Of a stretch of DNA of 64,000 bases, positions 54,184-63,635 are shown piece after piece. Every line of letters starts with the position of its first letter. Position 1 is the first letter of the stretch. Below the pieces are notes generated by a model that was given only the letters and a program-made list of their open reading frames with translations, did no database searches and had not been told where the DNA came from. Source of the DNA: UBA5336 sp038745855 (GTDB lineage Bacteria; Pseudomonadota; Alphaproteobacteria; Caulobacterales; Hyphomonadaceae); NCBI GenBank assembly GCA_038745855.1, contig JBCDLC010000004.1, positions 66,894-130,893 on the forward strand, read 5' to 3'. The translations under genes were made by a program, and so were the position numbers.

Positions 54184-55056
54184 ATGGACATCGTATACCT
54201 GGCATCGGCGGTGACCCTTCCCGGCTCCCCGACGCGGCGAAGCGATGCCTACGAGCATGACCAGATGATGGACGCTCTCGAGGGTCCGCTGGCGTCGGAA
54301 GGCCTTGGCCTTTCAGCGGTGCGGTGGGATGCGGAAGGGGTCGACTGGTCGCGCTACGGCGCGGCGATTATCGGCACGACCTGGGACTATTGGGACCGGC
54401 AGGAACAATTCCTTTCAACGTTGGAAGGGATCGAGCGTCAGACCCGATTGCTCAATCCATCAAAACTGGTGCGGTGGAACAGCCACAAGGGCTATCTGCG
54501 CGATCTGGCGGCACAGGGCGCGCGGACGATCTCAACCTTGTGGGTTGATCACCCCACAGAAGAGGCGGTGGCAACGGGATTCGAAACGCTCGGCAGCGCA
54601 GACGTCGTGTGGAAGCGCCAGGTCGGGGCGGGGGCGGCCGGTCAGCATCGTCTGACGCCGGGTGATCCCGTGCCCGACATGCCGCATGCGATGATGGCCC
54701 AGCCGTTTCTGCCAGCGATCCAGACCGAGGGCGAGCTGAGCTTCATCTTCATTGACGGCGCGTTCTGCCACGCCCTGATGAAGCGAGCGGCAGAGGGCGA
54801 CTACCGGATCCAATCCTCCTACGGCGGCGCGGAGACCGCGGTCGATCCGTCCGCGGACGACCTGGCGGCTGCAAAGTCCATCCTCGGCCTGCTTGATGCG
54901 CCGCCACTCTATGCCCGTGTCGACATGCTCCGCGCCGACGATGGCGGTCTCCTGCTCATGGAGCTGGAGCTGATCGAGCCGTTTCTCTACCCACTCCAGG
55001 GCCCAGACCTCGGACCGCGCATGGCAGCAGCCCTGGAGCGGAGACTGAAGCGGTGA
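54184..55056 (+). CDS. ATP-grasp domain protein
   Basis: About 290 residues from ATG at 54184. It opens with DIVYLASAVTLPGSPTRRSD and YGAAIIGTTWDYWDRQEQFL, typical of a family of RimK/glutathione synthetase-like ATP-grasp proteins. The ATP-grasp core contains VVWKRQVGAGAAGQHRLTPG, then ELSFIFIDGAFCHALMKRAA, and the metal-binding acidic residues in LLMELELIEPFLY. It would form an acyl-phosphate and a C-N bond; its substrate is not known. Confidence 0.85.
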   Translation: MDIVYLASAVTLPGSPTRRSDAYEHDQMMDALEGPLASEGLGLSAVRWDAEGVDWSRYGAAIIGTTWDYWDRQEQFLSTLEGIERQTRLLNPSKLVRWNSHKGYLRDLAAQGARTISTLWVDHPTEEAVATGFETLGSADVVWKRQVGAGAAGQHRLTPGDPVPDMPHAMMAQPFLPAIQTEGELSFIFIDGAFCHALMKRAAEGDYRIQSSYGGAETAVDPSADDLAAAKSILGLLDAPPLYARVDMLRADDGGLLLMELELIEPFLYPLQGPDLGPRMAAALERRLKR

Positions 55057-55105
55057 CGGAGCAGCAATGTCCGGCGGATTGACCTGCTCTCCGTATGCGT
55101 CCTGC

Positions 55106-57079
55106 TCAGCCCACCGTGCGTTTCAGGTCCGGCGGCGTGGCTTCTTCGACCAGCATCGCCTTGCCTTCATCCAGCCCGATAATCTGTTGACCTTTTGAGC
55201 CAAACCGCCTGAGCGCCAGGGTGCGTTCGCTGGCTTCCCGCTCACCAACCACGGCGATCACCGGGATCTTTTGGTGGGAGTGCTCGCGAACCTTGTAGTT
55301 GATTGTCTCGTTTCGGTTATCCAGCGCGACGCGGAGCCCCGCCGCAGTCAGGGTCTCCACCACTTCAGCAGCATAGTCCGCCGCCGCATCGGTGATCGTT
55401 GCAACCACGACCTGATCCGGTGCCAGCCAGATCGGGAACGCGCCCGCAAACTCCTCGATCAGGATGCCGATGAACCGCTCCATCGAGCCCAGGATCGCGC
55501 GGTGCAGCATCACCGGCCGGTGCTTTGCGCCATCCTCGGCGATGTATTCCGCACCCAGCCGCTCCGGGAGGACATAGTCGAGCTGGAGCGTGCCGCACTG
55601 CCAGACTCGGCCAATCGCGTCGGTCAACTGGAACTCCAGCTTCGGACCATAGAAGGCGCCCTCGCCCGGCATGATCTCATAGGGCAGCCCGGCCGCTTGT
55701 ACGGCTTTCTCCAGGCCTTCCTCTGCCCGGTCCCAGGTCTCGTCCGTCCCGGCCCGGAGCTCTGGCCGTGTCGAGAGCTTCACCGCGATGCCCGAGAAAC
55801 CGAAATCCTCATAGACGCTTTGCAGGAGCGCGCAGAACCGGATCGACTCGTCGACGATCTGATCTTCGCGGCAGAAGATGTGCGCATCATCCTGGGTGAA
55901 CTGGCGCACGCGCATGATCCCGTGCAGCGCGCCGTGGGGCTCGTTGCGGTGACAGCAGCCGAACTCTGCCAGCCGCAGCGGCAGGTCGCGATAGGATTTC
56001 TGCCCTGACTTGAAAACCTCCACATGGGCCGGACAATTCATCGGCTTGATGGCCATCAGCTTGGCGTCCTCGGGGACGACCACATCGCCTTCGCCGCTCG
56101 GCACGAAATCGGGCACCACGAACATGTTCTCACGGAACTTTCCCCAGTGCCCGGATTTCTCCCACTGGGCCGAGTCCATCAGCTGCGGCGTCTTGATCTC
56201 GTCATAGCCCTCCGACGCCAGACGCCGGCGGATGTACGCCTCGACCTGGAGCCAGACCTGATAGCCCTTCGGGTGCCAGAACACCGACCCCGCAGCCGCT
56301 TCCCCGTCAAGGTGGAAGAGATCAAGCTGGTTGGCGAGCTTCCGGTGATCGCGTTTCTCCGCCTCTTCCAGTCGCCGAAGATACGCCTTCAGCTCCTTCT
56401 CCGTCGCCCACGCGGTGCCATAGATCCGTTGCAGCATGGTGTTTCGGTGGTCACCGCGCCAATAGGCGCCCGCCAGCTTCATCAGCTTGAACGCCTTGGG
56501 GATACGCCCCGTGGACGGGATATGCGGTCCGCGGCACAGGTCGAACCAGTCGCCCTGGCGATAGATCGTCAGCGGCTCGCCCGGCCCGATAATGTCGTCG
56601 ATGATCTCGACCTTGTAGTCCTCGCCCATCCCGGTGAAGGTCTTCACCGCCTCAGCCTTCTCCCAGACCTCGCGGATAATCGGGTGATCGGCATCGATGA
56701 TCTCTCCCATCTTCTTCTCGATGGCCTCGAAATCATCGGTCGAGAAGGGCTCGTCCCTGGCGAAATCATAGTAGAAGCCGTCTTCCACCACAGGCCCGAT
56801 CGTCACCTGCGTCCCCGGATAGAGGTCCTGTACCGCCTGAGCCAGCGCGTGGGCGGCGGCATGGCGGACCATGAACAGCACATCGGCATCTCCAAGGGTG
56901 AGGATCTCGACCGTGGCATCGCCCTCCAACGGGCGGCTCAGGTCCCAGAGCGCGCCATCGACCTTGGCGGCCATAGCTTTCTTGGCGAGGGACTTGGAGA
57001 TGGTTTGGGCCACATCCAGCGGACTGGCACCAGCATCATACTGGCGTTGTGAGCCATCGGGGAGCGTAACTTCAATCAT
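55106..57079 (-). CDS. thrS: Threonyl-tRNA synthetase
   Basis: About 657 residues from ATG at 57079. An N-terminal TGS domain (MIEVTLPDGSQRQYDAGASP) leads to the editing domain with MVRHAAAHALAQAVQDLYPG. The class II core has PMNCPAHVEVFKSGQKSYRD and AEFGCCHRNEPHGALHGIMR, then VRQFTQDDAHIFCREDQI, and the anticodon-binding end follows AFPIWLAPDQVVVATITDAA. Essential translation enzyme. The ~300 bases upstream probably carry its promoter. Confidence 0.97.
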   Translation of the reverse strand: MIEVTLPDGSQRQYDAGASPLDVAQTISKSLAKKAMAAKVDGALWDLSRPLEGDATVEILTLGDADVLFMVRHAAAHALAQAVQDLYPGTQVTIGPVVEDGFYYDFARDEPFSTDDFEAIEKKMGEIIDADHPIIREVWEKAEAVKTFTGMGEDYKVEIIDDIIGPGEPLTIYRQGDWFDLCRGPHIPSTGRIPKAFKLMKLAGAYWRGDHRNTMLQRIYGTAWATEKELKAYLRRLEEAEKRDHRKLANQLDLFHLDGEAAAGSVFWHPKGYQVWLQVEAYIRRRLASEGYDEIKTPQLMDSAQWEKSGHWGKFRENMFVVPDFVPSGEGDVVVPEDAKLMAIKPMNCPAHVEVFKSGQKSYRDLPLRLAEFGCCHRNEPHGALHGIMRVRQFTQDDAHIFCREDQIVDESIRFCALLQSVYEDFGFSGIAVKLSTRPELRAGTDETWDRAEEGLEKAVQAAGLPYEIMPGEGAFYGPKLEFQLTDAIGRVWQCGTLQLDYVLPERLGAEYIAEDGAKHRPVMLHRAILGSMERFIGILIEEFAGAFPIWLAPDQVVVATITDAAADYAAEVVETLTAAGLRVALDNRNETINYKVREHSHQKIPVIAVVGEREASERTLALRRFGSKGQQIIGLDEGKAMLVEEATPPDLKRTVG

Positions 57080-57378
57080 GGGTCTGTCTTCGGCGTTCGA
57101 AACGGGAACCGGCCTCGTGGCCATCACCCGCGTGCTTAACGGGAAATCCCGCCCATGCCCACAGCCTGGTGCGTCGGGCGGCGCGAAAGGGATGCGAAGG
57201 GTGAGGGGTGCGAAGTCGGCGGGGCTCAAACGGTTGGAGCGGCGCGCTGGGCCATTCGGCAGGGCTACGCACCCGTGCCAGTTCGGGTCGTCGTTATCTG
57301 GGCTGTCAGTGCCGGAAATTGTCGACCTTGGAAGAGAATGAAGCGGGGCTACGACAGTGGACCCAAGCCGTCAATTGC
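57080..57378. other. Intergenic region upstream of thrS
   Basis: About 300 bases between thrS and the AGE-family gene, both on the minus strand. I see no T-box, clear terminator or small gene. Short open frames here are without ribosome sites or family resemblance. It presumably holds the thrS promoter. Confidence 0.5.
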
Positions 57379-58572
57379 TCAAGCGCGAGAGCCGGCCACC
57401 CTCAGCAGTTCCGCCAACGCCAGATAGACATGGTATCCCGTCGATGCGGGCATCACCAGCGAGATGGGATTGCCATACCCGTCATACTTGTCGATCCAGC
57501 CGCCTTGAACGGGGGCAGGCGCGAGAAACGTCTCGAACAGCTGCTTCACGGCAGCAGACGCCCGGGCCTCGGCCTCTGCATCCCCAGCTTCCAGCCGCGC
57601 CAGGTGCGCCTTTATCGCTTCGGTGATGCCCCAACAACGCCGGGTGCTATCTTTCAGCGAGCCCGACAAGTGGTGTTCCAGGAACACTTCGCCATTGTCC
57701 CCCGTTAGCCGGATCGCGGTCCCATAGAACGATTGCGCCGCACCGTGCACTGGCCCGCCCAGGCTCCTGGCCTTTTCATGCAACAGCCACACCCACTCGT
57801 ACTGGTGACCCGTCTCATAGCGGTCACCCTCGAGCGGCCGCCAGCCCTCCCGTGAGATCTCTCGCAGACCGCCATCGACCGACACAAACCGTTCATCGAC
57901 AAGCTGCTCCAAACGTTCCGCCCGCTCTGCTGATCCCGCATGTCCCGTTACGCCGTGGTGGAACAAAGACGCTTCCAGGAGATGCATGTGGGGGTTCTGC
58001 AAGCGAACGTTGGAGCTGGGCAACACCTCGAAATATCCGCCATCGCGATCTGGGCGCCGAAAATGAGCATCGATCGCCTCCGACAGCGTATCCGCCGCCG
58101 CGCCAGCCCCCTCGTGTCCCATCGCAGCAGCCTTCGACAGGGCGAGCAGAACGAACGCATTATCGTAGAGATCGGCTGTCTCATCGACGAGCCCCCCGCC
58201 GTGCTGCAGTTGCCGCCCGTAGAGCCCATCGGCGCGCCTGGCTGACGTGAACAGGATATCCAGTCCCAGACGTGTCAGCGCCGCCATACGGTCAGCATCG
58301 ATACTGTCCAGCTCGGGTGCCAATTCCTGAAACAGGGCAAAGGAAAATGTCTGCCGCGCCTGCACGCGAACACGCGACGTCTTCTCTTCCGCAAACGGCG
58401 TTCCATCCAGCGCCAGCTCTTCACGGAAGCCGCCATCGGGGTGGACGCCCCTTTCCGCCCAGAGACGTGCCGAATCGGCCATCCAGCTCCGGGTCATACC
58501 CAGCCAGTCGCCCAATGGGCCCGCGTCCCTCGTCACGCTTGGATAGTGCTGGTCGGCCACAGTCTGTTTCAC
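57379..58572 (-). CDS. AGE-family epimerase/isomerase
   Basis: A 397-residue protein of the N-acylglucosamine 2-epimerase family with an (alpha/alpha)6 barrel. Features are RVRVQARQTFSFALFQELAP, YDNAFVLLALSKAAAMGHEG, NPHMHLLEASLFHHGVTG and HQYEWVWLLHEKARSLGG, where the conserved His and Glu residues around the barrel centre appear. Members interconvert sugars such as mannose/fructose, N-acylglucosamine/mannosamine or cellobiose. The neighbouring hldE suggests a cell-surface sugar role, but the substrate is open. Confidence 0.87.
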   Translation of the reverse strand: MKQTVADQHYPSVTRDAGPLGDWLGMTRSWMADSARLWAERGVHPDGGFREELALDGTPFAEEKTSRVRVQARQTFSFALFQELAPELDSIDADRMAALTRLGLDILFTSARRADGLYGRQLQHGGGLVDETADLYDNAFVLLALSKAAAMGHEGAGAAADTLSEAIDAHFRRPDRDGGYFEVLPSSNVRLQNPHMHLLEASLFHHGVTGHAGSAERAERLEQLVDERFVSVDGGLREISREGWRPLEGDRYETGHQYEWVWLLHEKARSLGGPVHGAAQSFYGTAIRLTGDNGEVFLEHHLSGSLKDSTRRCWGITEAIKAHLARLEAGDAEAEARASAAVKQLFETFLAPAPVQGGWIDKYDGYGNPISLVMPASTGYHVYLALAELLRVAGSRA

Positions 58573-58620
58573 TCCGTCGGTCCCTTGCTTAGCAGAGACG
58601 CTGCCACACAGCGATCACCC

Positions 58621-60081
58621 TCATCCCTTGGGCGATTTCGACCGTTCGATAATCGCCGATGTGCTGCGCCCCGGCTCCAGGTCAAGCAGCTCGACCCGCC
58701 CGCCATGGGCTAGCACGCAGTCAGCGCCCACCACATTTTCCAGGGTGTAGTCGGCGCCCTTCACAAGCACATCGGGCAACAGCGCCTCGATTAGCGCCAA
58801 CGGCGTGTCCTCCTCAAACATCACCACCGCATCGACCGATCGCAGAGCCAGCAGGAGCGCCGCCCGATCGCCAGCAGGATTGACCGGCCGGCCGTCCCCC
58901 TTGAGCCGGGTGACCGAGGCATCGCTGTTGAGCCCCACCACCAGCCGGTCGCACAGCGCCCGCGCCCGCTCCAGGATCGAGGCGTGGCCCACGTGCAGGA
59001 TATCGAAACAGCCATTGGTGAAGCCCACGGTCAGCCCCTCCCGTCGCCAGGCCTCCACTGCACGCTTGGCATCCTCCTGTGTCAGCGGCGTGCGGAGCCG
59101 GCCGGCAATCGCCCCGCTCTGGCGGAGGGCCTCCCTCAGTTCACCGGCTGAAACGGTCGACGTCCCTCGCTTCGCCACAGCAATCCCGGCGGCCGAATTG
59201 GCCAGCCGTGCCGCGTCGGCCCTGTCGAGCCCCCGAGCAAGGGCCAGCGCAAAGGTGGCCACCACCGTGTCGCCCGCACCGGAAACATCGAACACTTCGC
59301 GCGCCTCGGCGGACACATGGAACGCCGCCTCAGCGGACACCAGCGACAGGCCCTCCTCGCTACGGGTCACCAACAGGGCGCCGAGCCCGTGCGCTCCAAT
59401 CTGCTCCCGCGCCGCCCCGATGATGGCATCATCACCGCTGAGGTCCTGGCCGACGGCGATAGACAGCTCCTTCCGGTTCGGGGTCACAACATCCGCCCCG
59501 GCATACCGCGAGAAATCCCGTCCCTTGGGGTCAACCACCACCGGGACCATCCGGTTCTTCGCCCGTTCGATCAGCGCCGCGGCCAGGTCACCGGACAGAA
59601 GGCCCTTGCCATAATCGGAAAGAATGACGGCCCGGGCGTCGGCCAACGCCGCATCGAACGCCGTCACGACTGCCGTGCGGGTGTCACCATCGAGCGGGTC
59701 CAGCCGCTCCTCGTCCAGCCGCAGGATCTGCTGACCCGCACTCACAAACCGGGTCTTCCGCACCGTCGGCACGCGCCCATCACACGCCAGCTCCGCCGAA
59801 ATGCCCCCCACCTCACACAGCGCCGCCACTTCCTCACCCGCGGCATCGGCACCAACCCGGCCGATCAATACCGGAGCGCCTCCCAAGTGCGCCAGGTTCG
59901 CTGCCACATTGCCCGCCCCGCCGAGCACCGACGCCCGCCGCGCATGCCGCAACACCGGCACCGGCGCCTCGGGCGAGATCCGCTCGATATCGCCATACTG
60001 GTAGCTATCGAGCATCACATCGCCGACCACCACCACCCGCTCGGGCCCATCAGCAACAAAGAAACGCGAAAGGTCAGTCAT
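58621..60081 (-). CDS. hldE: Bifunctional heptose kinase/adenylyltransferase
   Basis: About 486 residues from ATG at 60081. The N-terminal ~310 residues are a ribokinase-fold D-beta-D-heptose-7-phosphate kinase (VVVVGDVMLDSYQYGDIERI, then RISPEAPVPVLRHARR; EVFDVSGAGDTVVATFALAL). The C-terminal ~140 residues are a nucleotidyltransferase with GFTNGCFDILHVGHASILER. It makes ADP-heptose precursor for lipopolysaccharide core. Both catalytic modules look intact. Confidence 0.95.
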   Translation of the reverse strand: MTDLSRFFVADGPERVVVVGDVMLDSYQYGDIERISPEAPVPVLRHARRASVLGGAGNVAANLAHLGGAPVLIGRVGADAAGEEVAALCEVGGISAELACDGRVPTVRKTRFVSAGQQILRLDEERLDPLDGDTRTAVVTAFDAALADARAVILSDYGKGLLSGDLAAALIERAKNRMVPVVVDPKGRDFSRYAGADVVTPNRKELSIAVGQDLSGDDAIIGAAREQIGAHGLGALLVTRSEEGLSLVSAEAAFHVSAEAREVFDVSGAGDTVVATFALALARGLDRADAARLANSAAGIAVAKRGTSTVSAGELREALRQSGAIAGRLRTPLTQEDAKRAVEAWRREGLTVGFTNGCFDILHVGHASILERARALCDRLVVGLNSDASVTRLKGDGRPVNPAGDRAALLLALRSVDAVVMFEEDTPLALIEALLPDVLVKGADYTLENVVGADCVLAHGGRVELLDLEPGRSTSAIIERSKSPKG

Positions 60082-60109
60082 AGGCAAACGGCTGCAAAAC
60101 CTCGGAATG

Positions 60110-60141
60110 AAAAAGACCAGGCACCCCCGGCGCCCGGTCTT
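60110..60141 (-). terminator. Rho-independent terminator after galU
   Basis: Read on the minus strand, a 13 bp stem (60113-60125 with 60129-60141, two G-U pairs) and a 3-base loop are followed by a run of five T. It lies ~55 bases beyond the galU stop and separates galU from hldE. Confidence 0.85.
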
Positions 60142-60194
60142 CCTTACCGTGCATGGGGCGTCAATCGAAGCCCCACACGCAGAGTGGCTGCCAC

Positions 60195-61067
60195 CTACAC
60201 CCCGGCCGCCTTCTTCACCAGCGCCAGGGCGCCGTCGGCGGTTTCCGGATTGTCGAGTGCATGCGCCAGGACGGCTTCGAAATAGCCGAGCTTGGAGCCG
60301 CAATCATAGTCCTGGCCTTCATACTCGTAGGCGTAGAAGGATTGGGACTGCATCAGCGTCGCCATCGAATCGGTGAGCTGTATCTCGCCGCCAGCGCCCG
60401 CTTCCTGGCTCGACAGCAGGTCAAAGATCTCCGGCTGCAGGATATAGCGCCCGGTGATCTTCAGGTTCGAGGGCGCCTCGGCCACGGGCGGCTTCTCCAC
60501 CATGCCCGACATCTCGATCAGCCGGCCATTCTTCGATTTCGGCGCGATCACGCCATACTTCGAGACCTCTTCCTCCGGCACAGCGTCCACGGCGATGATA
60601 TTGCCGCCGACATCGTTATACGCCTCCACCATCTGGGCGGTGCAGCTTTTGCCCTCGGTCTTAACGATGACATCGGGCAGCAGGATCGCGAACGGCTCAT
60701 TCCCGATCACATCCCGCGCACACCAGATCGCATGGCCAAGCCCCCGTGCACCTTGTTGGCGGATGAAGCTCGTCGTGCCCTCGCGCATATGCATCGCGTC
60801 AAGCTGTTCCAGGATCGCCGTCTTGTTCTTCTTCTTCAACGAGTCTTCCAGCTCGTAGGCCACATCGAAATAGTCCTCGATCGCGCCCTTGTTGCGGCCC
60901 GTGATGAAGACGATGTGCTCGATGCCCGCGTCCCGGGCCTCGTCGACAACATATTGCAGCGCCGGACGGTCCACGATCGGCAACAGCTCCTTCGGGATCG
61001 ACTTGGTGGCCGGGAGCACCCGGGTCCCGAACCCGGCAACGGGCAAGACGGCTTTTCTGATCGGCAT
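60195..61067 (-). CDS. galU: UTP--glucose-1-phosphate uridylyltransferase
   Basis: About 290 residues from ATG at 61067, with AAGGA ten bases upstream. Nucleotidyltransferase motif AGFGTRVLPATKSIPKEL, then DRPALQYVVDEARDAGIEHI, ARGLGHAIWCARDVIGNEPF and KSCTAQMVEAYNDVGGNIIA; C-terminal EGQDYDCGSKLGYFEAVLAH. It makes UDP-glucose from glucose-1-phosphate and UTP. UDP-glucose is the substrate of SqdB, encoded divergently. Open codons upstream of the chosen start, including a hydrophobic stretch, are not part of the conserved protein. Confidence 0.95.
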   Translation of the reverse strand: MPIRKAVLPVAGFGTRVLPATKSIPKELLPIVDRPALQYVVDEARDAGIEHIVFITGRNKGAIEDYFDVAYELEDSLKKKNKTAILEQLDAMHMREGTTSFIRQQGARGLGHAIWCARDVIGNEPFAILLPDVIVKTEGKSCTAQMVEAYNDVGGNIIAVDAVPEEEVSKYGVIAPKSKNGRLIEMSGMVEKPPVAEAPSNLKITGRYILQPEIFDLLSSQEAGAGGEIQLTDSMATLMQSQSFYAYEYEGQDYDCGSKLGYFEAVLAHALDNPETADGALALVKKAAGV

Positions 61068-61394
61068 GTGCTGAGGGTCCTTCTCAATGGAAGGCAGGCC
61101 CCAGGGCGGGATCTGCCCGATATGGTCTTCGCGTCGCACGAGAGCGTACGCGCCGTACGCGGCGATGCAAAGCCAGTACCAAACAGAGCCACCGATCACC
61201 GCCAGCGCGATTGGACGAACCCCCATCCGCGCGCCACATCTCCCAGCGAACATGTTCGAAACGCCGCAGAGCACAGCCGGAACGTTGACACATTCGTGAT
61301 GATGCGCTCCAGCCGCATAGGCGGTCCAACCCGCGCAAGCCGGCCCATCACGGCCCGCTCCCGCGCGTAAGGTCCGAAGTAGAAGGGACAGTGG
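61068..61394. other. Divergent promoter region between galU and sqdB
   Basis: About 330 bases. On the minus strand an open frame joins galU in frame and includes a hydrophobic stretch (ALAVIGGSVWYWLCIAAYGA) from an ATG at 61226; galU has its own supported start, so I leave it unannotated. No other feature is evident. The galU and sqdB promoters presumably lie here. Confidence 0.5.
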
Positions 61395-62588
61395 ATGAAG
61401 ATTGCAGTGCTCGGTGGAGATGGTTTCGTCGGCTGGCCGACCAGCCTGCACCTCTCAGACCTTGGCCACGAGGTCCACATCGTCGACAATCTCAGCCGCC
61501 GCTGGATCGATGCCGAGCTTGGCGTCCAGTCTCTCACGCCCATGGAGTCCATCCAGGAGCGCCTCCGCACTTGGAAAGCTGTCACCGGCGACACCATCGG
61601 CTTCCACCTCATCGACATCGCCAAGCACTACGATGTCTTCAAGGCCTGGCTCGCCGAACACAAACCCGATGCGATCATCCACTTCGCCGAACAGCGCGCC
61701 GCGCCCTATTCCATGGTCAGCGATCGGCACAAGAACTACACCGTCGATAACAACGTCAACGCCACGCATAACCTCCTCAACGCCATGGTCGAGACCGAGT
61801 GCGACGCCCACCTCGTCCACCTCGGCACCATGGGGGTCTACGGCTATTCCACCGTCGGCGCCGCCATCCCCGAGGGCTACCTCCCCGTCGGGATCAAGAC
61901 GATGGACGGCAAGACCGCCGAACAGGAAATCCTCTATCCCGCCAATCCCGGCTCGATCTACCACATGACCAAGTGCCTGGATCAGCTCCTGTTCCAGTTC
62001 TACGCCAGGAATGACGGCCTCCGGATCACAGACCTTCACCAGGGCATTGTCTGGGGCACCCATACCGATCTCACCGCCCGGCACGAAAAGCTCATCAACC
62101 GCTTCGACTATGACGGCGACTACGGCACCGTGCTCAATCGGTTCCTGATCCAGGCCGCCATCGGCCACCCGCTCACGGTTCACGGCACGGGCGGGCAGAC
62201 CCGCGCCTTCATCCACATCCGCGACTCCGTCCGCTGCGTCGAGATCGCCCTCGGCAACCCGCCCAAACGCGCCGACCGGGTGAAGATCTTCAACCAGATG
62301 ACCGAGACCCACCGCGTCCGCGATCTGGCCGAGCTGATTTCCGAAATGACCGGCGTCGAGATCGCCTACCAGACCAATCCCCGCAAGGAAGCGCCCGAGA
62401 ACGACCTCGTCGTCAAGAACGACCAATTCCTCGCCCTGGGCCTCAACCCCACCACCCTCGAACAGGGCCTCCTCGCTGAAATCGTCGACGTCTCGAAGAA
62501 ATACGCGGGCCGCATCGACACCTCCCGCGTCATCGCCAAATCCGCCTGGACCAAGGCCATCGCCAAGGAAATCCAGCAGAAGGGCTGA
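61395..62588 (+). CDS. sqdB: UDP-sulfoquinovose synthase
   Basis: A 397-residue extended SDR enzyme that converts UDP-glucose and sulfite to UDP-sulfoquinovose, the sulfolipid head-group donor. The Rossmann motif VLGGDGFVGWPTSLHLSDLG and the SqdB hallmark IIHFAEQRAAPYSMVSD are followed by the active-site segment MGVYGYSTVGAAIPEGYLPV and AEQEILYPANPGSIYHMTKC with YxxxK. NAD-dependent; length as in plant and cyanobacterial SQD1. The glycosyltransferase SqdX/SqdD is not in the window. Confidence 0.96.
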   Translation: MKIAVLGGDGFVGWPTSLHLSDLGHEVHIVDNLSRRWIDAELGVQSLTPMESIQERLRTWKAVTGDTIGFHLIDIAKHYDVFKAWLAEHKPDAIIHFAEQRAAPYSMVSDRHKNYTVDNNVNATHNLLNAMVETECDAHLVHLGTMGVYGYSTVGAAIPEGYLPVGIKTMDGKTAEQEILYPANPGSIYHMTKCLDQLLFQFYARNDGLRITDLHQGIVWGTHTDLTARHEKLINRFDYDGDYGTVLNRFLIQAAIGHPLTVHGTGGQTRAFIHIRDSVRCVEIALGNPPKRADRVKIFNQMTETHRVRDLAELISEMTGVEIAYQTNPRKEAPENDLVVKNDQFLALGLNPTTLEQGLLAEIVDVSKKYAGRIDTSRVIAKSAWTKAIAKEIQQKG

Positions 62589-62656
62589 CGCTTTCAGCGA
62601 TGGTCGCGCGCCGTCCATAACACCGCGTAGCGTCCGCCCTTCAGCAAATCAGAGCG

Positions 62657-63103
62657 TCAAGTTGCGGCCGCCTGAAGGGCAGCGGTGTCAAAGAACTCGA
62701 AGAACTCAATAATCTGGCCGTTCCGGACCTTCAACACGTCCGCTTTGGGCGTAATTGCCTGGCGACCCGTCGCTTTGCATTTGAATTCGGTGTTAGCCAG
62801 CACCACGATCGTTTCGCCGGACGAAACGATGTCTGTAACGGAGAAGTGGATCATCTCCCACTCCTCAAATAGTGCCTTAAGGTACCCTAGAACGACGTCT
62901 TTCCCCTTGCTGCCCGACCCCAAGAATTGGGCTTTGTTCTGTGGGCCGCCGAGGGAATTTCAAACGATATCATCCGCGCAGAGATGCAGAAAATCTGCCG
63001 CGCTCGCGCCTTTGGTTCTGTCATAATCATTATAGAATCTGCGGATTTCCGTGATCATGTCCCGGTCTATGTCTGTCATTGTAGTGAGCGTCCCCAATGT
63101 CAT
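62657..63103 (-). pseudogene. SnoaL-like (NTF2-fold) protein gene interrupted by an in-frame UGA
   Basis: The minus-strand frame from ATG 63103 (or ATG 63079, MTDIDRDMITEIRRFYNDYD) runs through ADDIV to a TGA at 62960-62962, then continues in the same frame NSLGGPQNKAQFLGSGSKGK to the normal end ALQAAAT. Joined, this is a ~140-residue SnoaL/NTF2-type polypeptide with the usual helix-then-cone pattern (EEWEMIHFSVTDIVSSGETI; TPKADVLKVRNGQIIEFFEF). A Trp (TGG) at the stop position would fit DDIV-W-NSLGG. One base change or a sequencing error explains it; no selenocysteine element is seen. Confidence 0.72.
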
Positions 63104-63635
63104 CGCAGGCTCGAAGGCCAGCAGCGGCGAGTTTTAAGGTCATGTCATGGTCGCATCGGGCGATGTCGAAACCTGCGCGGGTCCAGCCTGGCAGACAACG
63201 GTACCCATGGGAGCGCCCATAACGGCGGAAGCAAGGAAAGTGGATTTCACAGCCGCGAGCGTAGTCTCGCCGAAGCGCCGGTGCAATTTCAATCGACGCG
63301 ACTCCATTAAGATCTGTGCCATGGATAGGCGCGCAGACTTACGATTAGAACGCACCGCCATCCAGAACACTTATCCTTGCATGGCGATCAAACAGAATAA
63401 AACCTGACCAGTCGTTGAATAACGTATGTGTCCAGCGGAATTCGATCGTTGGTACGGACCGCTTCCGGAGCATGCCCGGTCTTGCAAGTGTCTGAACCAA
63501 CCAAGGATCGACAGGACCGCCAGCCGCCCACAAATGTAGGATAACTTCTCCCCTATCCACGCCCCGCGCCCTGTAATCGTTGCGAAAACCCGGCACTTAT
63601 CCGACGGGTCCACGCCCGTGATAAGCTGCCCTCAA
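63104..63635. other. About 530 bp without a recognisable gene
   Basis: Both strands hold only short frames that match no family I know. A minus-strand frame ending at 63140 includes a hydrophobic run (LAAVKSTFLASAVMGAPMG) but has no convincing start. Along with the broken neighbour it may be decayed DNA or the promoter region of the flanking genes. Confidence 0.45.

Noticed and set aside
56024..57052. A 342-codon open frame antisense to thrS
   Set aside because: Shadow frame of thrS, with no motif and no context.
61068..61226. In-frame hydrophobic N-terminal extension of galU
   Set aside because: GalU has a supported start with a ribosome site at 61067 and normal length; the extension is not conserved in the family.
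60153..61370. A 405-codon open frame antisense to galU
   Set aside because: Shadow of galU; arginine- and histidine-rich, as is usual for such shadows.
61455..62618. A 387-codon open frame antisense to sqdB
   Set aside because: It mirrors a strongly recognised gene at high GC; no ribosome site or family resemblance.
63140..63370. Small minus-strand membrane-like frame
   Set aside because: It has a hydrophobic run but no convincing start, no ribosome site and no family match.
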